NCBI RefSeq assembly: GCF_014235875.1
Contig: NZ_JACJUK010000002.1
Location: 496,001 to 560,000 of the forward strand
DNA from: Croceivirga lutea
Lineage (GTDB): Bacteria > Bacteroidota > Bacteroidia > Flavobacteriales > Flavobacteriaceae
Length of the DNA stretch: 64,000 bases
Reading direction: 5' to 3'
The position numbers and the translations under genes are program-made. Below are positions 45,701-53,935 of the stretch, one piece after another (the first letter of the stretch is position 1; each line of letters opens with the position of its first letter). Under the pieces are notes generated by a model. That model saw only the letters and a list, made by a program, of their open reading frames with translations. It was not told where the DNA came from and made no database searches.

Positions 45701-46500
45701 TTATCCTCCTTCTCTATAATTTCAACATCATTAAGCCACGCTTTAAAAGCTGCAGAAGCTCCTATTCTTATGGTTACACGTTGTTCTACAGGGCTTTCAA
45801 TAAATGTTTGTGCGTAGTTTATACTGCTCCCGTACTCTGTATGATTGCCAATAAACTGATATGATTCACTCTTAAAATTTGTATTGTTATACCAATTAAT
45901 GGTACCATTGCTATTAGCATCATAACCGGTAGTGGAAGATACGCTAGATTCTGGTGCATAAGCTGTGGATAATCCGCTACCATTTAAGTTCTCAAATGCA
46001 CCACAAAACTGCCATTCTCTTATTGCAGGTATTGAAGCGTTTAAAGAATTGTACTTGTCCCACTCATTTTTATATCGATAAGCCACAGATTGCAGATAAA
46101 CTAAAGCTTCTTTGGTAAGTGGTTCATTTATTTCTTTGGCATCAAATTCATAAATACTTTTAAGGTTGGTATTATTAAACCCCGAGCTCAAATAATCTTG
46201 AAATAAGAAATGACTCGACCAAAATGCGTAGAGAAAATACTCAAAATCTTCTTGTTGTTTAAATCTGCTTGCAAACTTTTCATCAGTTGAAAACAATCCA
46301 TTTTCATTTTTAACCATTTCTTTGGTTATCATATGCATGGCATTATCTTCAGAAAGATCTTGGGCAAGAGTTAATGCTTGCTTTCTGTCATTTTTAAAAA
46401 CGGCTTCCCAAACTGCATTAATTTCTTGGTTTGTGGTCTGTCCAAAAAATTGAAGCGTAAAAAATAATGCAAGAAGATTGAGGTAGTAATTGTATCTCAT
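42724..46500 (-). CDS. Large secreted DUF3857 / transglutaminase-like protein with TPR region
   Basis: 1258 aa. A signal peptide (about 1-22) predicts export. Residues about 130-330 are beta-rich (lectin-like appearance), about 340-650 contain tetratricopeptide-like helices (DKAIELYNRALENYPYSFTTMQKLGDIYYQLDNKEKALAYFKNCL), and about 660-830 match DUF3857. The transglutaminase-like core follows, with a complete Cys938 (GDCKDLST), His980 (FNHCIVKV), Asp998 (LTDNT) triad. Such proteins are common in Bacteroidota but their substrates are unknown; protein crosslinking or amidase activity is possible. Only gene on its side of the ribE junction. Confidence 0.85.
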   Translation of the reverse strand: MRYNYYLNLLALFFTLQFFGQTTNQEINAVWEAVFKNDRKQALTLAQDLSEDNAMHMITKEMVKNENGLFSTDEKFASRFKQQEDFEYFLYAFWSSHFLFQDYLSSGFNNTNLKSIYEFDAKEINEPLTKEALVYLQSVAYRYKNEWDKYNSLNASIPAIREWQFCGAFENLNGSGLSTAYAPESSVSSTTGYDANSNGTINWYNNTNFKSESYQFIGNHTEYGSSINYAQTFIESPVEQRVTIRIGASAAFKAWLNDVEIIEKEDNYTNDIDAHVVAVTIPQGSSRFLLKLSDVASTPYFIVRVTDENGKAVTNITTSAKPRTYKKSSKNVVKPTEQSHPIEEYFAKKIAANPDNYFNKIALVRTYLRNSKYIEAKPIVGDLLREFPESSFLRGLMILCYNLESDTNSANELEKNIVKDDKEYYMSYVYRLQETNKLFKMSMEEFEEFVDGFRKATDYDMITITADLFMAVRKNDKEEIEQFMDDLTSNHIDHFSILKTFVTFYSSFLSKPEKEQNFYENHLKKHFDYSTLKTLARIYDEKGQQPKVLKLFENLYANLNYDNNYLLDYASYLSKYKKYDKAIELYNRALENYPYSFTTMQKLGDIYYQLDNKEKALAYFKNCLQHNGGYSAVRKKVEDIQKNGGQLKKLQIEDVYAFIEEKRVDETPNNYGYNYLLDEMLVQLYEQGGGTSMNRYIIKVTSKNGIESLKEFNLGLSGGYSIIKSEIVKEDNSIKPASRSGSNLVFNDLEVGDVINIEYSTNWSNSGRFFRDYVDYFQVDSYHPTLEQRVVVMAPKSHSFDYRVVNGEVPLVEKTEGDYKIYEWKFTNEKPLPTYEDYMPGISEVGRYVHVGSIKSWNDIALWYSDLVRPQMKYNDEVDKVFKQIFTKPLSSYTDNQKAELIYNYIAENLSYSFVTFKQSGYVPQKPSKTIKTKLGDCKDLSTLFVVLADKANLDSHLVLVLTSDYGKQAMILPNQDFNHCIVKVFIDGKEQYLELTDNTMPFKALPPSLEYATFLDIPNHRVQQVKEGIYITENPDRILSTNSSNVRIYLGDDTVQPMEVETIMGGSISSAYRRVFKENQGEVVNKQLEEDFQSRINADVSLDSIYKVTSDYLNPEFRFTSKLKLNEKLEEFGNTKIFKVPFIANPYDSDLIKYEKRAYPIEYVLYENADSYKTVIDVIPGNGETFVEVPKDVAMSFKDHSYSIQYKILSNGNLQIISEAKTPKRRIEVEEYPEFRKYVKSFLDARKRMVGFKRING

Positions 46501-46560
46501 GTAGAATTTGGTTTGAAATACTAACGTACAATTAGCTTTTTTCTTACATTTTGTGGTGAT

Positions 46561-47649
46561 TCAGACTTTAATAAATATTTTCTTTTTGTATAATACGTAA
46601 GCCAACAAACAATAAAAAGCTACTACAGATAAGCCATATAATAAAGATGACATTTGTCCAGACAAGAAAGGTTGTTCATAAATGGTTGTGAATAACCAAC
46701 CGTGAAATGATTGCTCATTATTCATTTTTATTTGCCCAAAAATCTTAGCTATAAAGCTTGATAAAAAGTATAGAATTATGGCATTTGCGCCTGCATATCT
46801 AAAAATACTTCCAAATTGAAGCTTCTTAACGTCTGTAATATAGTAGATAAGCGCTAGTACAATATTAGCCCAACCAGCTGTAACCAGCACAAAACTACTT
46901 GTCCATAAAGCTTTATTAATAGGAAAGACCAAATTCCACAAATAACCAATAAGTAAAAAACTGCCTCCTATACCAAATAAAATGGTAGCTTTTTTGGGCT
47001 GTCTTGAGATTAAAATTAAGCCGGTAAATATGCCTAGTAAAGAACTGGCAACTGCAGGAAGTGTACTTAAAAAACCTTCAGGGTCATAGTCTGGTTTATA
47101 ATTGTGTGTTCCAAACACCTTTACATCTAACCAATTGGCTAGGTTATTAGGTGCTCGCTCTAAAGTTGAAGCCACACCTTCAACAGGAACTAAAATCATA
47201 AGTAACCAATATCCAACCAAAAGGGTAGCCGTAACAGCAATTAACTTTTTCCAGTCTAGATTTAAAAACAATATTGCTGCTATAAAGAAAACCACTCCAA
47301 TACGTTGTAATACCCCAGGAAAACGTATTTCAGCAAAAGGTTTTACAAACGGGGGTTCAATTAAAAACGCCCCTAAAAAGATACCTAACCCAATTAACTT
47401 TAGTGCTCTCAATGTAATTTTCTTATAGGTTTTGGGTGTGGTCTCTTTGTTCTTGTAAGCAAAAACTATAGAGCATCCAACAATAAATAAAAAAAACGGA
47501 AACACTAAATCTGTAGGTGTGTATCCATGCCACTCGGCGTGTCGTAGTGGACCGTAAACATAGGTCCATGTACCTGGAGTATTAACCAAAATCATGAGAA
47601 CAATGGTCATGCCTCTAAAAATATCTACAGCTAAAATTCGCTCTTTCAT
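46561..47649 (-). CDS. NagX/HGSNAT-like membrane acyltransferase (DUF5009)
   Basis: 362 aa with about ten transmembrane segments. The N-terminus RILAVDIFRGMTIVLMILVN and the loop HAEWHGYTPTDLVFPFFLFIVG (about residues 37-58) match heparan-alpha-glucosaminide N-acetyltransferase-like proteins; His37 is a candidate acetyl carrier. In marine bacteria NagX is usually linked to amino-sugar use. The start codon overlaps the stop of the sodium-solute symporter by one base (TAATG), so they are coupled. Confidence 0.85.
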   Translation of the reverse strand: MKERILAVDIFRGMTIVLMILVNTPGTWTYVYGPLRHAEWHGYTPTDLVFPFFLFIVGCSIVFAYKNKETTPKTYKKITLRALKLIGLGIFLGAFLIEPPFVKPFAEIRFPGVLQRIGVVFFIAAILFLNLDWKKLIAVTATLLVGYWLLMILVPVEGVASTLERAPNNLANWLDVKVFGTHNYKPDYDPEGFLSTLPAVASSLLGIFTGLILISRQPKKATILFGIGGSFLLIGYLWNLVFPINKALWTSSFVLVTAGWANIVLALIYYITDVKKLQFGSIFRYAGANAIILYFLSSFIAKIFGQIKMNNEQSFHGWLFTTIYEQPFLSGQMSSLLYGLSVVAFYCLLAYVLYKKKIFIKV

Positions 47650-49433
47650 TAGAATACATTTTTCATTTTAGACCAAACTCTTATTAAGATAAATGCTGAA
47701 ACTATAACCAGTACCGTTAAACCACTAGCCAAGCCATAGTTACCGTAAATCCAATTTCCGGTAGCAAATAAACAACCATAAACTAGCACACAACCTACTA
47801 GCATGGCAATTATACCAGAAGGCACGGTCCATTTTTGCTTATCTACAATATTGCATTGTTCTCTTATATGTTTCCAACCAGGACCTCCAGGCTGGGTTTT
47901 TTCATAAAACCTTTTTAAAACATCATTAGATTCTGGTTTTGTAAAATAGGTAACTGCTATCCACAAAATAGTTGTTAACAACACCACTAATGGAAACTTA
48001 GACCAGGCTGGAAATACAGCCTCTACCCCTGAAAACAAAGGTTCATCTAATTGCCAAAAAACAATTGAGATAAAACCTGAAAAAAACATAGCAACAATCT
48101 CACTCCACGCATTTATTCTCCACCAGAACCAACGAAGAATAAAAATTAATCCAGTGCCAGCGCCAAACATTATAATAATATCAAACAACTCTGTTGCATG
48201 TGTTAGGGCCAAAGCAAAAAGTGCGCTTAGTACCATTAATACCACCGTGGTTATTCTACCTACGTTTACCAACTCTTTTTCGCTTGCTTTTTTATTTACC
48301 TGCTGTTTATAAAAATCGTTTACAACATAAGATGAGCCCCAATTTAAATGTGTAGAAATGGTAGACATATAAGCAGCTCCTAGAGATGCTAGTACAATAC
48401 CCAACAGACCTGTCGGAAGTTTAGTTAGCATGGCTGAATATGCTAAATCATGACCTAATTTACTCTCTTCAATGTTAGGAAAAGCTGTTTTTATACTTTC
48501 TAAATCTGGGAAAACAACTAATGAGGCTAAAGCCACCAAAATCCATGGCCATGGTCTTAATGCATAATGTAAAATATTAAAGAAAAATGTTGCTCCTACA
48601 GCATGATTCTCATCTTTAGCCGCTAACATACGCTGGGCAATGTAACCCCCGCCACCAGGTTCTCCACCGGGATACCATGCGCTCCACCACTGAACCGCTA
48701 ACGGAATTATCAATATGGTTATTAAAGCTTCTGTATTTGAAAAATCTGGTAGAATAGACATTTTACTTCGCACCAATTCATTTTCCAAAATGGCAGAAAC
48801 TCCTCCCACTTCGGGCATATTTACTAAATATATTGCTGCGCCAATAGCGCCAATCATTGCTACAAAAAACAATACAAAATCTGTATAAACTACACCTCTA
48901 AAACCACCTATAGCACTGAATACTACCGTTATAGTTCCAGCGACCAGAACAGTCTGTATGGGAGTTACGCCTAACATAACTTGTCCAATCTTTATAGCCG
49001 CTAGTGTTACAGCAGACATGGCCATTACATTAAAAATAATACCTAAATAAATGGATCGAAAACCTCTTAAAAAGGCTGCAGGTTTGCCGCCATAACGCAA
49101 TTCATAAAATTCCATGTCTGTTTTTACATCTGACTTACGCCATAATTTGGCATAAACAAAAACGGTCAATAGACCTGTAAGCAAAAACACCCACCAGCCC
49201 CAGTTGCCTGAGACTCCATCGGTACGTACAAAATCGGTTACCAAGTTTGGGGTGTCTGTTGAAAAAGTGGTTGCCACCATAGAAAAACCCAGCAACCACC
49301 AAGGCATATTTCGACCAGATAAAAAGTATTCTGTTGTATTTTTTCCTGATTTTTTAGAGACGTAAACCCCAATAAATAGAACTAGTGCGAAGAAGCCGAA
49401 AATTATGGCGTAGTCTAGCGTTTGAATATTCAT
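47649..49433 (-). CDS. Sodium:solute symporter (SSS family)
   Basis: 594 aa inner-membrane transporter with 13-14 transmembrane segments. MNIQTLDYAIIFGFFALVLFIGVYVSKKSG, then GRNMPWWLLGFSMVATTFSTDTPNLV (SSS motif) and a longer than usual C-terminal part ending in additional membrane segments. The start giving MNIQTLDYAII is preferred over an ATG 11 codons upstream because a -7-like TATCTTTA falls between them and the shorter N-terminus is typical. With the coupled NagX-like acyltransferase, a sugar or amino-sugar substrate is plausible (inference). Confidence 0.88.
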   Translation of the reverse strand: MNIQTLDYAIIFGFFALVLFIGVYVSKKSGKNTTEYFLSGRNMPWWLLGFSMVATTFSTDTPNLVTDFVRTDGVSGNWGWWVFLLTGLLTVFVYAKLWRKSDVKTDMEFYELRYGGKPAAFLRGFRSIYLGIIFNVMAMSAVTLAAIKIGQVMLGVTPIQTVLVAGTITVVFSAIGGFRGVVYTDFVLFFVAMIGAIGAAIYLVNMPEVGGVSAILENELVRSKMSILPDFSNTEALITILIIPLAVQWWSAWYPGGEPGGGGYIAQRMLAAKDENHAVGATFFFNILHYALRPWPWILVALASLVVFPDLESIKTAFPNIEESKLGHDLAYSAMLTKLPTGLLGIVLASLGAAYMSTISTHLNWGSSYVVNDFYKQQVNKKASEKELVNVGRITTVVLMVLSALFALALTHATELFDIIIMFGAGTGLIFILRWFWWRINAWSEIVAMFFSGFISIVFWQLDEPLFSGVEAVFPAWSKFPLVVLLTTILWIAVTYFTKPESNDVLKRFYEKTQPGGPGWKHIREQCNIVDKQKWTVPSGIIAMLVGCVLVYGCLFATGNWIYGNYGLASGLTVLVIVSAFILIRVWSKMKNVF

Positions 49434-49474
49434 AATTTCAGTTTGGTTGAACTCTAAAGATAGCATTTATTAAA

Positions 49475-49482
49475 TATTTTTG
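49475..49482 (+). promoter_or_regulatory. -7 box placing the TauE gene on a leaderless mRNA
   Basis: TATTTTTG, a perfect TAnnTTTG, ends 5 nt before the ATG at 49488. Confidence 0.5.
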
Positions 49483-49487
49483 CATTT

Positions 49488-50234
49488 ATGCCAACCAACG
49501 AAATTACATTGGCCGCTTGGGCCATGGCTTACACCTCAATTTTTTTACTTGGGGTTTCTAAAGCCGGTTTAAAAGGACTATCCATATTCAACGTTACCCT
49601 ATTAGCTCTTGCTTTTGGTGCCAAAGAATCTACAGGTATTTTAATGCCTTTACTCTTGGTGGGAGATATTATTGCCGTAATATATTACAACAGACACACC
49701 CAGTGGAAGTATATTTTTCAATTTTTACCATGGATGATTGCCGGAATTTTAATTGGTGTTTTGTTAGGGAAAGACTTACCCGAAAAACAATTTAAAATTG
49801 GAATGGTAATCGTTATTTTTCTTAGTCTAGCTATTTTAATTTACTGGGACCAAAGAAAATCTAAAAGCGTTCCAGAACATTGGTCATTTGCTGGTGGGGT
49901 AGGTATTTTGGCTGGTATTTGTACTATGATAGGCAATCTTGCTGGTGCTTTTAGTAATATATTTTTCTTAGCGATGCGTTTACCTAAAAACGAATTTGTA
50001 GGTACAGCCGCTTGGCTTTTTTTGATAACGAATGCCTTTAAAATGCCCTTCCATATTTTTGTTTGGAAAACTATTTCCTGGGAAAGTTTACGAATTGATT
50101 TAAGACTGTTACCTGCCATTTTTGTAGGTATGGTAATTGGAATTCAACTAGTAAAAATCATTCAAGAAAAACAGTATCGCCGATTTATATTGGTTGTAAC
50201 TGCCATTGGGGCCATTGCAATACTGTTTCGTTAA
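49488..50234 (+). CDS. TauE/SafE-family anion exporter
   Basis: 248 aa, about eight transmembrane segments. YTSIFLLGVSKAGLKGLSIFNVTLL and later LAGICTMIGNLAGAFSNIFFLAMRLPKNEF form the two inverted repeats of the TauE/SafE family (sulfite, sulfonate or related anion export). The substrate is not predictable. Divergent from the symporter gene over a gap of about 50 nt. Confidence 0.88.
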   Translation: MPTNEITLAAWAMAYTSIFLLGVSKAGLKGLSIFNVTLLALAFGAKESTGILMPLLLVGDIIAVIYYNRHTQWKYIFQFLPWMIAGILIGVLLGKDLPEKQFKIGMVIVIFLSLAILIYWDQRKSKSVPEHWSFAGGVGILAGICTMIGNLAGAFSNIFFLAMRLPKNEFVGTAAWLFLITNAFKMPFHIFVWKTISWESLRIDLRLLPAIFVGMVIGIQLVKIIQEKQYRRFILVVTAIGAIAILFR

Positions 50235-50305
50235 ATTACCCCAACTTCTAAACATTTTGTTAAATCAATTAAATTTGTTAACTTACTCTTAACAAATTGG
50301 ATGGG

Positions 50306-50482
50306 ATGGAAGATTTAAGAAATAGTGAAGAGTTTCGAATTTTAGTGTTTGCTATACTTTTAAGTATAACTATTCTTTTTTATGGAATGTTTGAAGCTTA
50401 CTCACAAGATGTTTCAGAAAAAATAACTGAAACTCTAGTGGCATATATACCTCCAATTAGTAATGCAGTGGCGGGGAGATAA
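50306..50482 (+). CDS. 58-aa single-pass membrane protein
   Basis: Short charged N-terminus (MEDLRNSEEFR), one hydrophobic helix (ILVFAILLSITILFYGMF, about 12-29), then a 29-residue polar tail. Not recognised. A terminator follows 8 nt after the stop, which supports a real gene. The ATG at 50306 is used rather than a TTG three codons earlier. Confidence 0.55.
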   Translation: MEDLRNSEEFRILVFAILLSITILFYGMFEAYSQDVSEKITETLVAYIPPISNAVAGR

Positions 50483-50489
50483 AAAAATA

Positions 50490-50517
50490 AAGCCTTCACA
50501 AATGTGAAGGCTTTTTT
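50490..50517 (+). terminator. Intrinsic terminator of the 58-aa membrane protein
   Basis: AAGCCTTCACA pairs with TGTGAAGGCTT, followed by TTTT. It also sits on the 3' side of the convergent carbonic anhydrase gene. Confidence 0.85.
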
Positions 50518-50575
50518 AGTATTTGGAAGACTTACTTAAAACCAAATACTTACATTTTTTAAATTGGTAAATAAA

Positions 50576-51343
50576 TTATTGTACTTGTATACTTTCCATG
50601 TCTATTTTATCTTCAAGAAAGTTAACCACTCCGGTATCCATATCATAAACAGCACCTCTAATTTCAACCTCTCCTTTCTCAACCATTTCTTTAATTAGCA
50701 AACTATTTTCAATAATCTTTTGCATGGTCAGTTTCACATTATTTTCACTTACCTCATGCACAAACAAACGATTGTCTGAAGTTTTAGGTCCTTCCGAAAG
50801 TGTTGAAGTCTTAACTGCTGGCCGAATATTTTTAAGCATGTTAGTAATATTTCCCAGTTTTACATCATCTATAGCAGCGTGTATGGCTCCACAGTTTTCA
50901 TGACCCAACACTAAAATTAATTTTGCTCCTGAAACCTTTGTTGCGAACTCCATGCTTCCTAAAATATCTTTATTCACAAAGTTTCCTGCTATTCTTGAAA
51001 CAAAAATATCACCAATACCTTTATCAAAAACATCTTCTACCGGCACTCTACTATCAACGCAAGAAAGTACCATTGCCTTAGGATATTGGGCTTTAACACT
51101 CTCCCTGATTTGTACTGAATGGTCTCTTGCCGTAAGGTCGCTTCTAACAAATCTTTCGTTACCTAGTTGTAAACTTTCAAAAACCTGTTGTGGTGTTAAA
51201 GCCTGTTGTTCTTCTTTAGTTAATACAGATTCTACCAAAATTTGACTTGTATTTAATTCAATAACCTCTGTATTTAAATCTTGAGAAAAAATCGATGCAC
51301 TCAGTACCGACAATCCCATAGTCATAATAAAATTCTTTTTCAT
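50576..51343 (-). CDS. Periplasmic beta-carbonic anhydrase
   Basis: 255 aa with an N-terminal signal peptide (MKKNFIMTMGLSVLSASIFS). Zinc ligands Cys95 and Asp97 (LSCVDSRVP), His148 and Cys151 (GHENCGAI) are complete, so it should interconvert CO2 and bicarbonate, in the periplasm if exported. Beta-CAs are usually cytoplasmic; a secreted one is less common but known. The promoter -7 TATATTTG lies about 13 nt before the ATG. Confidence 0.9.
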   Translation of the reverse strand: MKKNFIMTMGLSVLSASIFSQDLNTEVIELNTSQILVESVLTKEEQQALTPQQVFESLQLGNERFVRSDLTARDHSVQIRESVKAQYPKAMVLSCVDSRVPVEDVFDKGIGDIFVSRIAGNFVNKDILGSMEFATKVSGAKLILVLGHENCGAIHAAIDDVKLGNITNMLKNIRPAVKTSTLSEGPKTSDNRLFVHEVSENNVKLTMQKIIENSLLIKEMVEKGEVEIRGAVYDMDTGVVNFLEDKIDMESIQVQ

Positions 51344-51542
51344 TCTTTTTTTTTGGCAAATATATAATACAAAACCACCATTAAAAGTAATACTTATTAT
51401 AAATAATAGTTAAATATTCTTTTTTAATAGTTTTACTTTTATTTAAATAAATTATAAGTAGTGGAATGACATGTTCAATTGAACCGCATATTTAAAATTT
51501 AACCCTTATGAATTGTGCTAGTAAAACTTTTTAGAAAACAAA

Positions 51543-51570
51543 AAGCCCGACACTTATGCGTCGGGCTTCA
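51543..51570 (-). terminator. Intrinsic terminator after the CAT tRNA
   Basis: GCCCGAC pairs with GTCGGGC with an A/T tract on both sides; it lies just beyond the 3' end of the minus-strand tRNA. Confidence 0.75.
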
Positions 51571-51578
51571 ATTTAATG

Positions 51579-51652
51579 TGGTCCCACCTGGGCTCGAACC
51601 AGGGACCAACTGATTATGAGTCAGCTACTCTAACCAACTGAGCTATAGGACC
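51579..51652 (-). tRNA. tRNA with CAT anticodon (Met or Ile2)
   Basis: Minus-strand cloverleaf: acceptor GGTCCTA / TGGGACC, D-arm TAGCTCAGTTGG, anticodon loop CTCATAA (CAT), T-arm CCTGG-TTCGAGC-CCAGG. CCA is not encoded. A CAT anticodon may be elongator Met or, if modified by TilS to lysidine, Ile2 for AUA codons; I cannot decide. It lacks initiator hallmarks (no C1-A72 mismatch). Confidence 0.92.
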
Positions 51653-51771
51653 ATGCTGTGAAACAGCTTTTCGGCAAAATTGCAATTCCTGTAAAAGAAA
51701 TCCAATTTTCGGATGGCAAAATTACATTTTTCTTTTAATATAACAGCATATTCCGTTAGAATTAAGTACTG

Positions 51772-52185
51772 CTATTTTTTTGAAGCTGGGTCGTCTTGGC
51801 ACAATTCTATTAAAACTCCATTTGTAGTTTTTGGGTGAACAAAAGCTATTAACTTATTATCAGCTCCTTTTTTTGGTGTTTTATGTAATAGCGTAAAACC
51901 CTCTTTTTCTAACCTTGCTAGCTCTTTTTCAATATCATCAACGGCAAAAGCAATGTGATGCACCCCCTCACCCTTTTTAGCAATAAATTTAGCTATAGGG
52001 CTATCTTGTTTCATTGCTTCTAATAACTCTATCTTGTTTGGCCCTGTTTTAAAGAAAGCGGTTTTTACCCCCTCTGAAACAACTTCTTCGGTTTTATAAC
52101 AAGGTACACCAAGCAGTTTTTCAAACAATGTATTAGAAACTTCTAAATCTTTGACTGCGATACCTATATGTTCTATTTTTTGCAT
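51772..52185 (-). CDS. mce: Methylmalonyl-CoA epimerase
   Basis: 137 aa VOC-fold enzyme that converts (2R)- and (2S)-methylmalonyl-CoA in propionate/succinate metabolism. Two repeats: HIGIAVKDLEVSNTLFEKLLG and HHIAFAVDDIEKELARLEKEG, ending GVLIELCQ; ligands His6 (near start), Glu, His and Glu are in place. No mutase gene nearby. Confidence 0.9.
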   Translation of the reverse strand: MQKIEHIGIAVKDLEVSNTLFEKLLGVPCYKTEEVVSEGVKTAFFKTGPNKIELLEAMKQDSPIAKFIAKKGEGVHHIAFAVDDIEKELARLEKEGFTLLHKTPKKGADNKLIAFVHPKTTNGVLIELCQDDPASKK

Positions 52186-52311
52186 AGCCTATTCCTTTAA
52201 CTTCTTTGTGCCAAATTAATTGAATCTCTTTTGAAATACCATTTCTAGAAAGAAAACAACTAAATTACATATAGGTTTAGGCTAAATGGCAATGTTTGCC
52301 TAGGTTTTCAA

Positions 52312-52319
52312 TACTTTTG
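52312..52319 (+). promoter_or_regulatory. -7 box placing rbfA on a leaderless mRNA
   Basis: TACTTTTG, a perfect TAnnTTTG, ends 5 nt before the ATG at 52325. Confidence 0.5.
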
Positions 52320-52324
52320 CACTT

Positions 52325-52717
52325 ATGGAAACACCTAGACAACAAAAGATAGCAAGTGTAATACAAAAAGACATGGTAGATGTATTACAACGTGCCGCTA
52401 CAGATGGCGGTTTAAAAGGTGTGTTAATATCTGTAACTAAAGTAAAAGTTACCGTAGACCTTTCTATTGCAAAAGTCTATTTGAGTATATTTCCTAATAC
52501 TAAGGCTCCAGAGCTACTAGAAGGCATAAGATCTAATGAGCCCCTTATTAAACATGAAATTGCACAGCGTACAAAAAATCAGCTACGCAGAATGCCTAAT
52601 CTAAATTTTTATTTGGATGATTCTTTAGAATATATTGATAAGATTGAAAAATCTTTAAAAGGAAGCGAGAATCCAATAGACAACCCTGACTTGTTAGATA
52701 AAAGAAAGAAATCCTGA
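52325..52717 (+). CDS. rbfA: Ribosome-binding factor A
   Basis: 130 aa KH-fold protein for maturation of the 16S rRNA 5' end and 30S assembly. RQQKIASVIQKDMVDVLQRAA, ISVTKVKVTVDLSIAKVYLSIFP and the AxG-type helix kink region (KHEIAQRTKNQLRRMPNLNFYLDDSLEYIDKIEKSL) match the family. Followed 2 nt later by an FtsX-type permease. Confidence 0.92.
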   Translation: METPRQQKIASVIQKDMVDVLQRAATDGGLKGVLISVTKVKVTVDLSIAKVYLSIFPNTKAPELLEGIRSNEPLIKHEIAQRTKNQLRRMPNLNFYLDDSLEYIDKIEKSLKGSENPIDNPDLLDKRKKS

Positions 52718-52719
52718 TT

Positions 52720-53931
52720 TTGAATTTTCCACTGTACATAGCTAAGCGTTACCTACGCTCAAAAAGCAGTCAGAATGCAGTGAATATCATCAATTTCATT
52801 ACTTTCTTTGTTATTGTAGTTGGTTCTGCGGCTTTGTTTATTGTGCTATCTGCATTTTCCGGATTAAAAACATTTAGCCTGCAATTTACCAATGCTTTTG
52901 ACCCAGATTTAAAAGCAATAACAACAACCGGTAAATTCTTTGAAGTTACACCACAAGAAGAAAAAGAACTTCAAGCATTAGCAACCATTGCCTCATATTC
53001 CAAAGAACTAGAAGAACGCGTTTACCTTACGTATAGAGAAAAAAGTCATTTAGCCACTATAAAAGGTGTGGACGCAAATTTTAATTCTGCCACAGGGGTA
53101 GATAGTACACTCTATTTTGGAAATTGGGGCGTTACTGAATATAATAGTGTTATCGGAATCGGCATTTTTAACCTTCTTGGTGTTCCCTTGAATAACTATC
53201 AGCGACCAATGATTGCTTTAGCTCCAAAACCGGGTAAGGGCTCTATAAATCAGCAAGTTTTAAATTCAAAACCTTATAACGATTTACCCCTTGTTGTTAG
53301 TGGTGTGTATGCTGTTGAAGAAGAACTTGATAGAAAATATGTTTTTACTACACTACCACTTGTTCAGCAATTTTTAGAAAAGGATAGCCTTACTGTATCG
53401 GCTATAAGTTTTAAGCTTGCTGATGGTAAGAACTTAAAGGAAGCCAAAGCTGAAATAATAGCTGTTTTAGGTAATAAGATTACTATCTTGAGCAGAAAAG
53501 AACTAAATGGCAGCTTACATAAAATGCTAAATACTGAAAATTTTGCTACCTATTTAATATTTACTTTGGTGTTAATAATTGCCCTTTTTAATGTCGTTGG
53601 AGCTATTATAATGATGATTTTAGATAAACAGCAGAATCTAAGAACGCTATATGCTTTAGGTACTCCACTCAAAAACTTAAGACGAATTTACTTTTTACAA
53701 GGCTTGCTTACTACCGCTTTTGGCGGATTAATTGGTGTACTTATTGGTACTATAATTGTATTGCTACAGTTCTATTTTGGCTTGATAAAAATCACGCCAA
53801 GTCTAGCCTATCCGGTATCGTTTGATTGGATAAACTTAGGTACCGTTATACTCACCATTCTTATTTTAGGAATTATCTCTGCAAAAATTGCCAGTAGTAG
53901 AATTAATCAGAAATTGGTGGCAATAAACTAA
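52720..53931 (+). CDS. FtsX/LolC-E-like ABC transporter permease
   Basis: 403 aa inner-membrane protein with the LolC/E or MacB layout: TM1 at about 22-48, a periplasmic domain (about 50-265), then three transmembrane segments (about 275-300, 325-350, 370-390) forming the FtsX domain. N-terminus FPLYIAKRYLRSKSSQNAVNIINFITF is typical. Likely lipoprotein export to the outer membrane. The start is TTG, 2 nt after the rbfA stop. Confidence 0.87.
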   Translation: MNFPLYIAKRYLRSKSSQNAVNIINFITFFVIVVGSAALFIVLSAFSGLKTFSLQFTNAFDPDLKAITTTGKFFEVTPQEEKELQALATIASYSKELEERVYLTYREKSHLATIKGVDANFNSATGVDSTLYFGNWGVTEYNSVIGIGIFNLLGVPLNNYQRPMIALAPKPGKGSINQQVLNSKPYNDLPLVVSGVYAVEEELDRKYVFTTLPLVQQFLEKDSLTVSAISFKLADGKNLKEAKAEIIAVLGNKITILSRKELNGSLHKMLNTENFATYLIFTLVLIIALFNVVGAIIMMILDKQQNLRTLYALGTPLKNLRRIYFLQGLLTTAFGGLIGVLIGTIIVLLQFYFGLIKITPSLAYPVSFDWINLGTVILTILILGIISAKIASSRINQKLVAIN

Positions 53932-53935
53932 AGCT

